From Arachis hypogaea (lineage: Eukaryota > Streptophyta > Magnoliopsida > Fabales > Fabaceae): a stretch of DNA of 64,000 nt. Below the pieces are notes generated by a model. The model was not told the origin of the DNA, made no database searches, and saw only the letters and a program-made list of their open reading frames with translations. The stretch is taken from NCBI RefSeq assembly GCF_003086295.3, contig NC_092038.1, positions 130,847,518 to 130,911,517 on the forward strand. Direction: 5' to 3'. Positions within the stretch are counted from its first letter, which is position 1, and the number at the start of each line of letters is the position of its first letter. Positions 22,321 to 34,139 of the stretch are shown here, piece after piece. The position numbers and the translations under genes were made by a program.

Positions 22321-24464
22321 TTGTTTCGGTAAAACAAAAAAAATAATTTTTCAAATTTTGTAAGATTGAATAAAAAATATCAATTAATTTTTTTATATAA
22401 ATATAATTGCTATGCTTTTCAAATAAAAAAATTTAAAAGTGTATTATTATACCTATGTTTCTTGCGGAAATAGAAAGCGAAATCAATCTATTTTTTTAGT
22501 TCTACGTTTTACATTCATTCTTTCTATTTTTTATTATTTTAATAATATATTATTATATATAGAATTAGATTCTATTTTATACTCCTCAATATACTCTTTT
22601 CTACTCATCCTATTCCTATTAACTGAATATATATAAAGTTTAATTCATAAGAATAACTCCAAAATACTTTAATTTAAAAGTCATGTTCCAAGGTACCCAT
22701 AATTAAAATTAAAATACTTTTTATATTTGATTTAATAATGTTCTTTGTAAGTCAGTCGAGTCGTCTATATGCGATGAACATTTACAAGGAACAGGAGCAA
22801 CCAGATGATATTTTAATCACATATGTACCTCCATGCATGAAATCCGATCCATCCACTTATTGAGTTGGATTTTTTGTATCAATGATCTTAATCCTAAATC
22901 AGAGAAAGGTTCTTCTTACATAACATCATTGCATCACTTTCAAGAGACATCCACGTAGTCCCCACTATAGAAGCGACCTAGAATGTCATCTGGAATCATG
23001 CAAATAACTTATACATTTTTTTATCTAAGAAAAAATCTCTATTATTTGTGTACAATATAGTATGATTCATATGTTTTTTCTTTTCTTCGTCTTTCTTTAT
23101 TTAATTTCTACACTATTTCTAGATTAAATATTATTGTAATTTTCTTAGACGATGTTTTTGAAAAATTCCAATTTTTTTTATTATAATGACCTTACTTTCT
23201 TTTGAAATATATAAAAGTAACATATGTTTGGGGTAAAAAAAGATTTAGAAAAAAATTTGTTATATCTCATGGGGCATAATGCTTGGAAGAAATAAAAATA
23301 TAACAAAATATTATTAATATAATATCTGCATTACAAAAATAACCACTATTGTATGCTAGTGATGCTTATAGGTCCCAAGGGCAATGAAACCTTGTGAGTT
23401 GTGACGTATATAAGTCGCAGCTTAGGTAAGGTGGGGCTAAGTACTCGATTTCTGAGAAAGAGAGACATGGATGGATGGATGAAAAAAAGAAGAAGAATAT
23501 CAATCAATGTAATTGTGGACCAGGTCAGCAGTTTTCTATGTTCCTTATCCTAAGCTCCATAATAATGATTTTGTTTTTGGTTATGACTTATACTTTACCT
23601 TTGCTAAGTGCAATGCACATATGATGTAAATTAGTGTCTACACAGGTTAAGAGGTGTAGTTATTGAAAAGGAAAGTGGTGGAGTAGTACAAAGTTGGGCA
23701 TGTGAATCCATCTCAATAATAATGGGAAGATTGTACCATAAATATCTTTCAGGTAATGGGTGCCCACTGCCCACAATTAGGAAGCTAAAGGACCCTAAGT
23801 CATCACTCATCACTATGTGGTCCTCAGGAGGGGCACACACAACACAACTTCTTATGTTACTTCTTAGGGCTTCCATGTGCTTTGTTACATAACCTTCTCA
23901 AAAAGAAAAACCGCCATTGCAAAAGGGTATGGAGTATGGACTTGGTTCCCACCCAGGACTTCTAATTTTTGCTATTTTTGCTATTTTTTTTTTTACATAT
24001 TGTTTGAAAGAAGCTAAATACTAGACCAATAAAAAGAGAACAAACTTCCTACGAATCAAGTAAACTAAGGTTGTTAAGGTTAACTTGAAAATTTGTGTCA
24101 CATATAAAGATTACATGTAAGGAAAGGGAAAATTAGCAATGATAAAAAAAATTGCATTCACTTCTCATACAGTATACACATAACACACTATTTTTTCGGT
24201 ATTTGATAACTTCTCAAACCCTGCCAATACTTGCTTGTGGCCTAAGAAAAAGTCATGGCCACTATTATGAAAGTTTAGCCCATATAGGACAGCCTTTCCC
24301 ATAATTTGGGCTGCCCATTCGACCAAGCAAAGCTTCTACTTTTTGGGCTACGTCAGAAGCAGATAAGACCATGACCAAAAACACAAATAAAAGCAGATAA
24401 GACATCCACCCAAAATTTATATACAAGACAAGGGAGAAACCTGTCCAAAAAAAAAGTACTAGTA
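22321..24464. other. AT-rich intergenic stretch
   Basis: The part to about 22680 is very AT-rich and may be further plastid spacer, but I cannot assign it. The rest shows no gene. The frame 23631-23876 (-) has no domain. Confidence 0.35.
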
Positions 24465-24925
24465 AATGATCAAATTAGTTTTAAAAAATGACTGATTTTT
24501 CAAAGTGGTTTCTAAAAGTCGTTTTAATTAAATTTCTCCTTCAAAGATTTTAAGTTGTCATGTTACTTTTTCCGTCACTTTCATTGTCAATGACGTCAGA
24601 ATTTGTTGATATGATACGTTAAATGACATCACAACACATACCTATTAATCTTAATTGGCGACTAATATGATAAGTTTGTTAAATTAAATCAAATAAACTT
24701 TAAATTAAAAAATTCTAATGCCTCAATTTTTTTTTTCAATTAGATTTTGATTTGATCTAATTTTATAATCAATTAAAATTTTTAGAAGTGTATTGTAGTG
24801 TCACTTAAGACGTACATTAACAAAATTTGAAGGACGAATTTGATTAAAAATTTTTTTTAGACTAATTTAAAAATGGAGTGATATTTTAGGAGCGAATTTA
24901 ATAGTGAATTTGATCGTTTATTGTA
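24465..24925. mobile_element. Probable MITE (GATCAAATT ends)
   Basis: The left end AAATGATCAAATT and the complement of the right end AAACGATCAAATT are inverted. The interior is non-coding and rich in AAATTTGA/TCAAATTT words. No target duplication was found. Confidence 0.45.
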
Positions 24926-25309
24926 TAATAGTTGCTTAGGCTCTTTTTTTTTTATGGTTAAATTTAAACGAAAAATGACACAACTAAGTACTAGCATGCT
25001 TTCTGTATATTATTTGTATTTTTAATGTTTCTTAAACAAAAGTCAGTCACAGGTTATATATATAAAAATATAAGATACGAAAGATCAGATCAGCGGAAGC
25101 AAAGTTGGGAGAAGTTTTCCTGTTTTCAAGTGAAATAGGCTGAGTCCCAAATAACTATCTTCCCCTCAGGTCAAAATTCATTTATGTGCTGATACCTACT
25201 CTTTATTCTTAAGAATATTTGATCATTTTCATGCATAGATTCTGAGTTTCTGCTGTGCTTGGTAGTTCTGTTTCATTCATGAAAACTGTTGTATTTTTAC
25301 TGGGTAATA

Positions 25310-25615
25310 TATTTTTTTACATTTGAATTTTGTTAAAAATTTTAAAAATATTCTTAAGTTTTATTTTATTTATATCAAATATATTCTCACAACTCGTTTA
25401 GGACCAATCCATGATAATTATAAATTTATAATTTGTTTGTGTTGAATGTTATTCTTATAAAATTTTGTTGAATTCGTCATAAATTTTTTGAAAAAGTAGT
25501 CATTAGGGTAAATTTGATTGCAAATTAAAAACTTCTATGACAAAACTAAAACAAGATAAAATGTAGGGATAATTTTAAAAATTTTAACAAATTTTAGGGA
25601 AAAAATAACACTCCT
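25310..25615. mobile_element. Foldback MITE, copy A of a two-copy family
   Basis: The left half (TTAAAAATATTCTTAAGTTT...ATCAAATATATTCTC) is roughly complementary to the right half (...AAAACTAAAACAAGATAAAAT...). The right half aligns with 33020-33090. The element lies a few hundred bases upstream of the CENP-V-like start codon. Confidence 0.5.
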
Positions 25616-25851
25616 GCTTTCGTTTTCTTGAGCAATAACATTCTAAATTTTGTTGCTTATTTGTCATCATGCATTTCTACAAAGTTTTCTACTTTCTTCG
25701 AGGTCAACAATCCCATATCTGTGCGTATTAATTGTGATAATCTACTTGCTCATAAGATGTTTGTGTATTTGTCTCTGTGAACTTTGGAGAGGAATTAATA
25801 ACAATGTTTCATTGTGAACCATTTGTTTTCATTCATTCATTCTTTCTTTCT

Positions 25852-25862
25852 AGATACTAGAA
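25852..25862 (+). other. Possible splice acceptor in the CENP-V-like 5' UTR
   Basis: A pyrimidine tract (TTCTTTCTTTC) ending in TAG lies at 25843-25853, ten bases before the ATG at 25863. A leader intron with an exon near 25080-25140 is possible but not provable here. Confidence 0.3.
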
Positions 25863-26276
25863 ATGGATGCTGAGACAGTGGTGCATACTGGAGGTTGCCA
25901 TTGCAAGAGTGTGAGGTGGAAAGTGGTTGCTCCTTCAAGTGTTGTTGCATTGGACTGCAACTGCTCTGACTGCTCCATGAGAGGCAATACTCATTTTGTT
26001 GTGCCTGCTGTCAATTTTCAGCTTTTAGGGGAATCTTCCAAGTTTATTACAACTTATACCTTCGGCACTCACACTGCAAAGCACACATTCTGCAAGATCT
26101 GCGGTATAAGCTCGTTCTATCATCCGCGGTCGAACCCGGATGGTGTTGCGGTTACTTTCAGGTGTGTGGACCCTGGAACATTGACACACATTGAAATAAG
26201 GAAGGCTGATGGCAAGAACTGGGAGAGCTGGTTTAATCAGTCAGACATCTCTTCATTTTCAAAGGTTCAGAAGTAA
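25863..26276 (+). CDS. CENP-V/GFA-domain zinc-binding protein
   Basis: This compact 137-residue protein is entirely one CENP-V/GFA (glutathione-dependent formaldehyde-activating enzyme) fold. Zinc ligands are visible as C12-H-C14 (GGCHC), C32-N-C34-x2-C37 (DCNCSDC) and C77-x2-C80 (CKICG). It also shows the typical RWKVV start and the 'THTAKHTFCKICG' and 'NPDGVAVTFRCVD' blocks. The family is related to GFA enzymes and to animal centromere protein V; the plant members' function is unknown, so I claim only zinc binding. There is no targeting peptide or membrane segment. The length fits plant homologues. The stop is followed 8 bp later by a hAT-type element, so the native 3' UTR is split. Confidence 0.9.
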   Translation: MDAETVVHTGGCHCKSVRWKVVAPSSVVALDCNCSDCSMRGNTHFVVPAVNFQLLGESSKFITTYTFGTHTAKHTFCKICGISSFYHPRSNPDGVAVTFRCVDPGTLTHIEIRKADGKNWESWFNQSDISSFSKVQK

Positions 26277-26284
26277 CTCCCTAC

Positions 26285-27004
26285 TAGGGGTGCACAGACC
26301 CGGCCCGGCCCGAAGGCCCGAACACTTTAGAGACTAATTTGGTGTGATTTCATCGGGTCTATGGTCGGGTACGGGTCTCAAAAATAGGCCCGGTCATTAT
26401 TTCGGGTCGGGTCCGGGCCATAACTCGGGTCACCCGAAGTCGGCCCGGTGGCCCGGTCATCATACACAATTAATATTGTGTTATTAGTGATAGATCATGA
26501 CTATTCTTATGTGGAATTTTATTGTAAACCTTAATATTTTGTGCTATTAGTCATTATAAGACTATAAATTAATGTATTATGTTTAGAATGCATAAGACTT
26601 TAGACTAATACATAAGATTGTGTTATTTGTATTGATTTAAATATTTGGTATTATTAGACAATATTAGTATTGATTGTGGTTATGCTTTAGTATTGATTGT
26701 GGTTATGCTTTAATTTTGAAGAAGGGTTGGTTCTTGTTATATTTTTCTAAGTGAATTTTACCATGTTAACTAATGGTTGGAGTCTTGGAAATTTGAATTT
26801 TTTTACATGCTAGCTTACAAGAAGGTATCAACGTAATGTAATGTTAACGGCCCGGTTTTCACCCGGTATAATTGTGGCCCGAAAGTGTATTGGTTTCATC
26901 GGGTTTAGGGCCGGGTTCGGGTCTAATAAATAGACCCGGTGTATATTTCGGGTCGGGTCTGGGTCACATCAAACCCAGCTTCACCCGACCCATGTACACC
27001 CCTA
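26285..27004. mobile_element. Non-autonomous hAT-type element, 720 bp, 8-bp target duplication
   Basis: The ends TAGGGGTGCACAGACCCGG and the complement of the right end, TAGGGGTGTACATGGGTCGG, are inverted repeats. Both flanks carry CTCCCTAC (26277-26284 and 27005-27012), a perfect 8-bp duplication characteristic of hAT. GC-rich CCCGG/CCGGG blocks sit just inside both ends. A unit of about 75 bp (TTCATCGGGT...TATTTCGGGTCGGGTC) is present near both ends in the same orientation. The AT-rich core has no transposase. The element lies in the 3' UTR of the CENP-V-like gene. Confidence 0.88.
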
Positions 27005-27064
27005 CTCCCTACAAGAACTGGGACATAGATGAGATCAATAGGGGAGTGGATCCTCTCTAATGAA

Positions 27065-27744
27065 AAAAATATTAAATGGTGTGCAATGTTTAATCTAATC
27101 ACACTGGATTCTGTCAAGTGTTAAAAAAACTGGAAGATATTTTTCCTTCTACTTCTTTTCTGCTTTTGCATTACTGTATGTAAGTGCCCGCAGATACTTG
27201 AACATTATGAATATCTGGGTGTGGATTTGGCATCCCAAACCAACATGCTCACAATTGACCTAAAAACAAGAAAAAGAAAGAGTCACGAACAAGTTACGTC
27301 TCTTTGACCGATATACTTGCTTTAGAATGTTTATGCTTCCTTTATATGAGATGGGAAGAGAGACGGGTTTTCATATTTGTTTTAATGACTGTTATGGTAT
27401 GTTGGCCAGTGCTCCGCATAGCATAAACACTTAATTAAATACAATAGCAAGAGCCGACAGTTAGCCATACGAATTTGACCATTTGGTTTTCTCGCATGGA
27501 AAAATTTCATGGTAAGAGTGAACTTCACAATCAATCGGGTAACCGAAATTGTACATGGCAACAATTCTACAAAATGGTTCTTTTACACTGCATATTACAA
27601 TGGAATAGATAAAGCCTAATTTAATTTTATTAGGTACTCTTAACAACCGAGAAACTTTGTGGGTGCAAGTTCTTGCATTGTCAAGGAAAACAAAAAACAT
27701 GAATCTCTGTTTTTTATTTAAACCAAAAAATTAAAATCCATGCT
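27065..27744. other. Interval between the CENP-V-like and complex I genes
   Basis: The two genes converge here. The interval should hold both 3' UTRs. No other feature was seen. Confidence 0.4.
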
Positions 27745-30700
27745 TCATTTCTTCAACAGTGCACTGCACTGTGCCATTATCTTGGAAGCCCTGGTAATCG
27801 CATCGGTCATATAGAAATTCTCTACGGCAGTCCCGAATGCAGTGGTATCTATCTTAGTATTGAAGGTTGGCCTTAGAGAAGATGGCAATGTAGCTGGTTC
27901 TCTCTCATCTTGGCGCACTAGGTTTGGGGCTACAATCTTGATTCGAGCACGAACAGCACCAACTGAATCATAGGGCAAATCGATTCCAGCCACCTCAGAC
28001 AGAGCCCGAATTATCTTCCAGTCATCCCTGGAGTCACCAACTGTTGGAACTGCAGGCAGAGTTTGTTGAGTGCATCCTTCAGTATTTTCATAGGTTCCTT
28101 CCTTCTCACTGAATGCTGCAGCTGGCAAAATGATGTTGGCACGATAAACACTCTTGTCACCATGGTGACCTTGATAAACAACAAAAGAATCAGCTGGGAT
28201 CTTGTCCAAGTTTATATCATCGGCACCCATCAAATATACAAATTTTGCAGACTCGAGACTTTTTTCAGATTGAGGCACAAGTCCAAGGTCAAGTGCAGCA
28301 GCCTGGGCAGCATGAAGAAGTAATACATTAAGGCCGTTCCAATCAGGTCTGACAACCTTACCTTGTTTTGCAATGGTTTCAATAGCTGCAAAAATTGCAT
28401 CCTGGTCCTTTCTCTCAAATATTCCAGCACCGACAATGATAACAGGGTTTTTGGCATTTGATATAGTCTTGGAGAATGGGTGGCGGCCCTCAGCAATTTC
28501 AAGTAGTGTTTGGGGGCCAGTACCAAGATGTTGGTGGTCATAGTTGAAATCAGTAGCAGGACCGATGTACCCAACCTTGGCTTGAGTTGCTCTGACAGTC
28601 TTGCGGATTCTGGCATTAACCATAGCAGCTTCCACCCTTGGCTGCAAATTTGATATTAAACACACAAGATAGTATTAGATAACCAAATACAAAAAAATAA
28701 TGCACCCAAGAAAGCACAATGTGTAAATAGTAGATGAACTCAGCAAAAATATAGAATACTTCACAAAAATTCTTTGTTGTTGATAGTCTTGTATTCTCTA
28801 AACCTACCCATGCCTATAAACTCCAAAATAACAGTTATAGAATCAAGTCCATGGACACGGTAACTACTAAAAAGAAATGGAATTTGAATAAAACAAGAAC
28901 CACTTGATCATCAGCAAAGTTAGAAAGACGTATATAAGGAATATTTAGAAATGACTCACTAAAATCAGAGACTAGTGATATACCTGGGTACCAACCAACA
29001 GAAAGACATCTGCATTCTCAAGGCCAGCAATGCTAGTATTCATAATATATCCCGATCTCAAATCTGCACTAGTATTTTCGCCAATGCCTTCACACCACAC
29101 ATTATTTGATCCCATCTTATTTACAAAATCTTTTAGTGCAATCATGGACTCAGCATCGGAAAGTTTGCCAGCTATTCCAACAATTTCTTCTGGTTTAACT
29201 TTGTGCGCAACCTCAGCTACCACAGCAAGGGCATCGCGCCAGCTGACAGACTTAAAACGTCCATCAGGACCACGAATCATAGGGTCATTTAACCTCTGCC
29301 TCTTCAAACCATCATAACAAAAGCGGGTCTTGTCTGAAATCCATTCTTCATTTATGTCCTGCAAAGGGAATGCAGAATAGACTATATCGGCAAACTATAA
29401 ATATAAAAATGAACCTTCTAGACAGAAGAAAAAAGGTGCTACAGTAACAATGACAAAGAAGCATGGAACTATGAAAAAATATGTTGAACAACAAAAATTT
29501 TGCAGGCCAAATTTTGTGGGGTCCAATATAAGGCATGCAGGGAGTCTAGGTAAAGCACCTTATTCTCCCATCCCCTCCCCTTCCTCCCCCCACAGGATCC
29601 TGTTGAGTGAAAAACTAATGAGGGAATGCAACCCCACCAAAAATACATTAACATGTTAAAACCTTACTGTCCCTCCAATATCTCACCCACAAGAGGATCA
29701 AGTGCTCCTTAAACATCTGCGGACTAACAACAGCTTAGTGTATCAACAGAATGATGATTTTTGTTTACAGAAACAAATAAATTTAAGTGCCACAAAAATA
29801 ATTGGAGCCTTAGCAACCACAAGAAAGAACCACAAATAGTTAAGTAAAATATTTTCATCAGATCAAACCTCATTTAGACGAGGGAGAATACGCATGACTT
29901 CAGGTCCTCTGCTGTCAATTCGAATATTGGATCCAACGGCATCAGTAACATCAATGCTTTCTGTTCCCTTCAATTCCCAATTTCGGGCTTTAAAAGCAAA
30001 AGGTTTCGACGTGAGTGCTCCAACAGGACAGATATCTATCACGTTTCCAGAAAGTTCACTTGTCATAAGTTTCTCAACATATGTCCCAATCTCCTCTCCA
30101 CTGCCACGACCTAACATGCCAAGATCCTGAACCCCAGCAACCTCTGTTGCAAACCTAACACACCTGTTTGGGGAAAAAAAAGGAATTTCACAAGAGCCTT
30201 TTAGCACACCACGTAAGATTGCTTTACACAACATTTAGCATTCAAGTGAATAAGTGAAAACATAAAATGGAAGGTAATTTTTACTTCATGTAAATTAGTT
30301 TAAGACAACTTAAAAGAAGCCAAAGCCAGCCCAAACAGGAACAAAATGAAAATCAGATTAACATATCTCCAAGGAAGGCAATTTTCACTCCATGTAAATT
30401 AGTTTAATACATAATCTTTTTCAAAATCTTCCATAATGTGGTATCAACCACTGACTCATTTTAGAATAAGGGGATGCTTAATTCTTTTAAAGATTATTCC
30501 ACAAATAAACATGATATAAACCATTAAAGTGGAAGTTACTTATCTAGAACAATATAATCATAGCTTGTATAACATAATGCATTTCTGACTTCCACTATAC
30601 AGAACCTTTATTTATTTATTTTGATACAAAAAGAAATAGCACCTTTATATCCAAAATTCACAGTTAGATTTGCAAAAAATTTACCTTGTACATTGAATGC

Positions 30701-32018
30701 AACGAGTCATCACAGTCTTCACCAAAGGTCCAAGGTTCTTATCTACCACAGATCTCTTCATTTCAGTGAACCGACCACGATCAGAACCAAAAGCCATTGA
30801 CTGATCCTGAAGATCACATTCCCCACCTTGATCACAAATTGGGCAATCTAGTGGATGGTTCATCAATAAAAACTCCATCACTCCTTCTCTAGCTTTCTTT
30901 GCAACAGGTGTGTCGGTCTTAATTTTCATTCCTACAGATCAATATCTCATTAGCTTAAATCTTTAACAAGAATCAGATCAATAAAAGGTTAAAAACCCCA
31001 TCCAAACAAAATCCAAGCATGTATTCATTTAGTGTGTTCGGCTTAATGAGAATGATAACTTAGAATTTCTCTATTATAGAAACACAATACAGGGAAATCA
31101 GTGTGCAAAGAGAGAAAGGGAGAACTAGTGAGAAATCTGCAAAATTAACAATTGACACGGATAATTACTAAACACAGAAACAACGGTTTGAAAGTTTGTT
31201 CTTTTTTAAAAAAATATAAAACAAAAAGCACCAAAGATAACTGGATTAAAGCTAAATGATATTTCATTACCATCCTCTACAAACTACATCATGCCAACAA
31301 GGCAACAACGTAACCCGATAAAACTTCATAATATGTTCAAGGAAGCACAAATTTGGACATAAACAGTTGATAACAAAGTTTTGTACATGGCAGTGGAAAT
31401 CAAACAAAGAAAAAAGAAATCATCATAATGTGCCGAATCCCTCTAATCATGAACATGATCGAATTCCAACATGTCATAAACGTATCCGGCAATCACAATA
31501 CAAGAGGGACACCAAAATGAAATCCTATCCATATAATCAACATAAGGACGAACTACAACAGCTAATCATTCAAAAAGAAAAAGAAGAAGAATAAGAAGCC
31601 GACCAGGAAGAGCAGGCATGGCGCAAGAAGCAACAGGCTTGGGAGACTTCTCGACCTCGACAAGACACATGCGGCAGTTACCGGCGATGGAGAGGCGGCT
31701 GTGGTAACAGAAGCGGGGAATGTCGACGCCGGCAACCTCGCAGGCCTGAAGGACAGTCATGCCCTTGGGGATTTTCACCGGGTACCCATCCACGAACACC
31801 TCGATGGCGTCCTCCGGGTTAGGGAAGTGTACCCTAGCGCCGGCAACGGGGGTCCGGGGCGGAAGATCCGGGGGAGGGGCCTGGGCCTGGGCAGCTTCGG
31901 GCTTTTGGAGCTCGGGCTTGGAGACAATGGTGCGGATGAAGATGTTCCTAGGGTTTTGAGAATTGAGTAGCCTTGAGGTGGGTCTCATGGCCTTTGAAGC
32001 TAACAAGCCCAGCCCCAT
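27745..32018 (-). CDS. NDUFS1: NADH dehydrogenase (ubiquinone) iron-sulfur protein 1, 75-kDa subunit of mitochondrial complex I
   Basis: Five exons (31604-32018, 30685-30931, 29869-30163, 28984-29358, 27745-28641) with GT/AG borders join to exactly 2229 nt, or 742 residues. The usual plant length is about 748. A basic, Ser/Arg-rich mitochondrial presequence comes first ([20 protein letters not shown]). Next is the 2Fe-2S ferredoxin-like domain with [15 protein letters not shown] and a later Cys (N1b). The His-Cys 4Fe-4S site follows, [14 protein letters not shown] (N5). Then come TRCIQCTRC with the distal Cys in DICPVGAL (N4), and the molybdopterin-oxidoreductase-like domain. The protein passes electrons from NADH through the N-module in the matrix arm. 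No damage is visible. From memory it is the orthologue of AT5G37510 (EMB1467). Confidence 0.96.
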
Positions 32019-32047
32019 TTTTCTTCCGATTCCTTCTTCTTCCTCTT

Positions 32048-32049
<2 letters not shown>

Positions 32050-32080
<31 letters not shown>
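32050..32080 (-). repeat. (GA)n microsatellite in the complex I gene leader
   Basis: About thirteen CT dinucleotides on the plus strand lie roughly 35-60 bases upstream of the ATG, so the mRNA leader carries (GA)n. GA-rich leaders are frequent in plants and bind BBR/BPC factors when in DNA; that role is inferred. Confidence 0.85.
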
Positions 32081-32754
32081 ATGAGATTGTGTTACGGCGT
32101 TCCCGTGGGATTTGAGGGGTGCTGTCGGATCGTTGCAGGAATCTGAATCTCCGATTGATCTTTGGGTCTGTTGATTTGATTGGGGAGAGTGTTGGTGTGT
32201 GTGGAGTTGAAGGGGAAGAAGAGAAATTATGGTGGGATGCTCCGGTTTATTATTCGGGTTGATCCGGTCTGTATACGAATGGTGTTGGTGAATGAAAGAT
32301 GAATGTAGAATGTTGTTCAAATGGGCCTCTCAATTTCATGCTGCTTACGCTTATAGTTTCCTCTCCACATTTTTTGGGAGTATTGCCCATTCGTTCAGTC
32401 ACCGACCTATGCTTGTGATTGTGACCCGTGACTACGCCAGTGTTTTTTTTGGATGTGGCCCAATGGCAGCTAGGCTGACCTGCCCAAAGACCCGAAACCG
32501 CCCTACCCGGACAATAAACCGGATCTCACTCAAGCTTCTCTCCAGCCTCCAGGCACTAGGAGGAGGTCTTCACTCTTCATCTTCTAGCCACCACTCCGTC
32601 GTTGAGGGCCTGTCTCATCTTTTCAATTGCCTCAAAATACATGAGATTTCGTTTTGGGCATAAGCCCAATTGTTATGAAATAAAAAGCTAGTCACCACAG
32701 ACACACAGGTTATCTCTTGGTCTTGATTCTCTTTGAAAAGAAAAAATTTAATAA

Positions 32755-33115
32755 AAAGGAGTCCTTTAAATTTGATAAAAGATTTAAAAATATTTTAAAT
32801 TTTATTTTGTTTCAATTTTATGCTAAAAGTTTTCGATTTGCATCAAATATATCTATGACGACTAATTTTTCAAAAAATTTAAGACAAATTCAACAACAAT
32901 TTCATAATAACAACCCTCAACACAAACAAATCAAGCATAATTTTCATACATTATTATTAGATTGGTCTTAAATTTTTTGAAAATTTTGCCGTCGAGGATA
33001 TATTTGATGCAAATCGAAAACTTTTGGGACAAAATTAAAATAAAATAAAACTTAGAGGTATTTTCAAAACTTTTGCCAAACTTCAAAAATAAAAAATATA
33101 CTTTATCCAATTTAT
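32755..33115. mobile_element. Foldback MITE, copy B
   Basis: The left arm, about 32785-32890 (TTTCGATTTGCATCAAATAT..., TTTTTCAAAAAATTTAAGAC), is the reverse complement of about 32965-33080, with a spacer of about 75 bp. The RNA or single strand would form a long hairpin. It is related to 25310-25615 and is non-coding. Confidence 0.7.
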
Positions 33116-33912
33116 AATTTTTAACATAAGAGGTAAAACATATAAAATAAGTATACAAATATCGCGTATATAATTTATCGTTCCATGTTATATTATGAAT
33201 CTCAAATATTTATAGTAATTATCTTTTATGATTTTTTTTCCTGGTGTACAGTTTTTTATGATTTTGTCTAAAGCTAGGAGGAGACAGAGATTTTTTTTTT
33301 GGTAAAAGGAGACAGAGTTATTACTTATTAGCAGTCGCCCACTTGCCCTAATACAAAACGTCTCAAATTCAAACTCGTCCACAGGCTCTACTATTTCTTT
33401 GGCCTTGCAGGCTTCACTATTTAGTTAAGCCAAAATTCAGAATTCAGCTACATGCTTTTTTTTCGGTCTACATCTACGTAGTTATAAACTGAGCCTTTTT
33501 TTAATATATACATGAACCGAGTTAAAGGCCCACGAAGAAGAAACAATAAATTTCAAACTAAACGGAATAACAAGTCCAAAAAAAGAGTAACTAAGCAGGA
33601 TAAAATATTTGTTTAATTTGTTCATATCTATTAACAAGCAAACTATTTCTTTAGGAAGAATATGTTTGTTTATTGATTTTTTAGGCTTTTAAGTAGTTCT
33701 TGATGATCTCTGTAAAAAACAATAGAATAGTTCTTAACAAATATCCAAGCCCATCGTGGGTTGTTGAGTTGGGTCCTGCCCAGTGATTGCTTCCACCGTT
33801 TTTCTTAGTACAATCCAAATTCCAAAGGAAAAAATCTATATATGTAAAAAACAAAAATCATTATATATGAAAAAAATTAAACTAAAAATAATTTTATAAA
33901 ATCTGAATATTT
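33116..33912. other. AT-rich intergenic stretch left of the LINE
   Basis: Nothing recognised. The last 19 bases before the LINE (33913-33931) are its target duplication. Confidence 0.35.
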
Positions 33913-34139
33913 AACCTTTATTCATTTATAAAAAAAAGTTATTTTCTCTTCTAGGGAGCTCTTTTTCTCTCAATAGGAGAGTCTTCTAATAACTTCGGGT
34001 TCTTCCCAAAAAGGAAATTATTTTCAACCTTGTTTCAATTACCAAATCTATATTCTCACATAATCCTTGCTCAACTTGAACCTTCAAAACCACTGGGAAA
34101 CCTGAAATACACAACAACTCTTCTTTAGTAACCTACAAC

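Noticed and set aside
22439..22636. Further plastid gene piece (YVSCGNRKRNQSIF frame)
   Set aside because: The composition looks plastid-like, but I could not match it to a named gene, so it is not listed as one.
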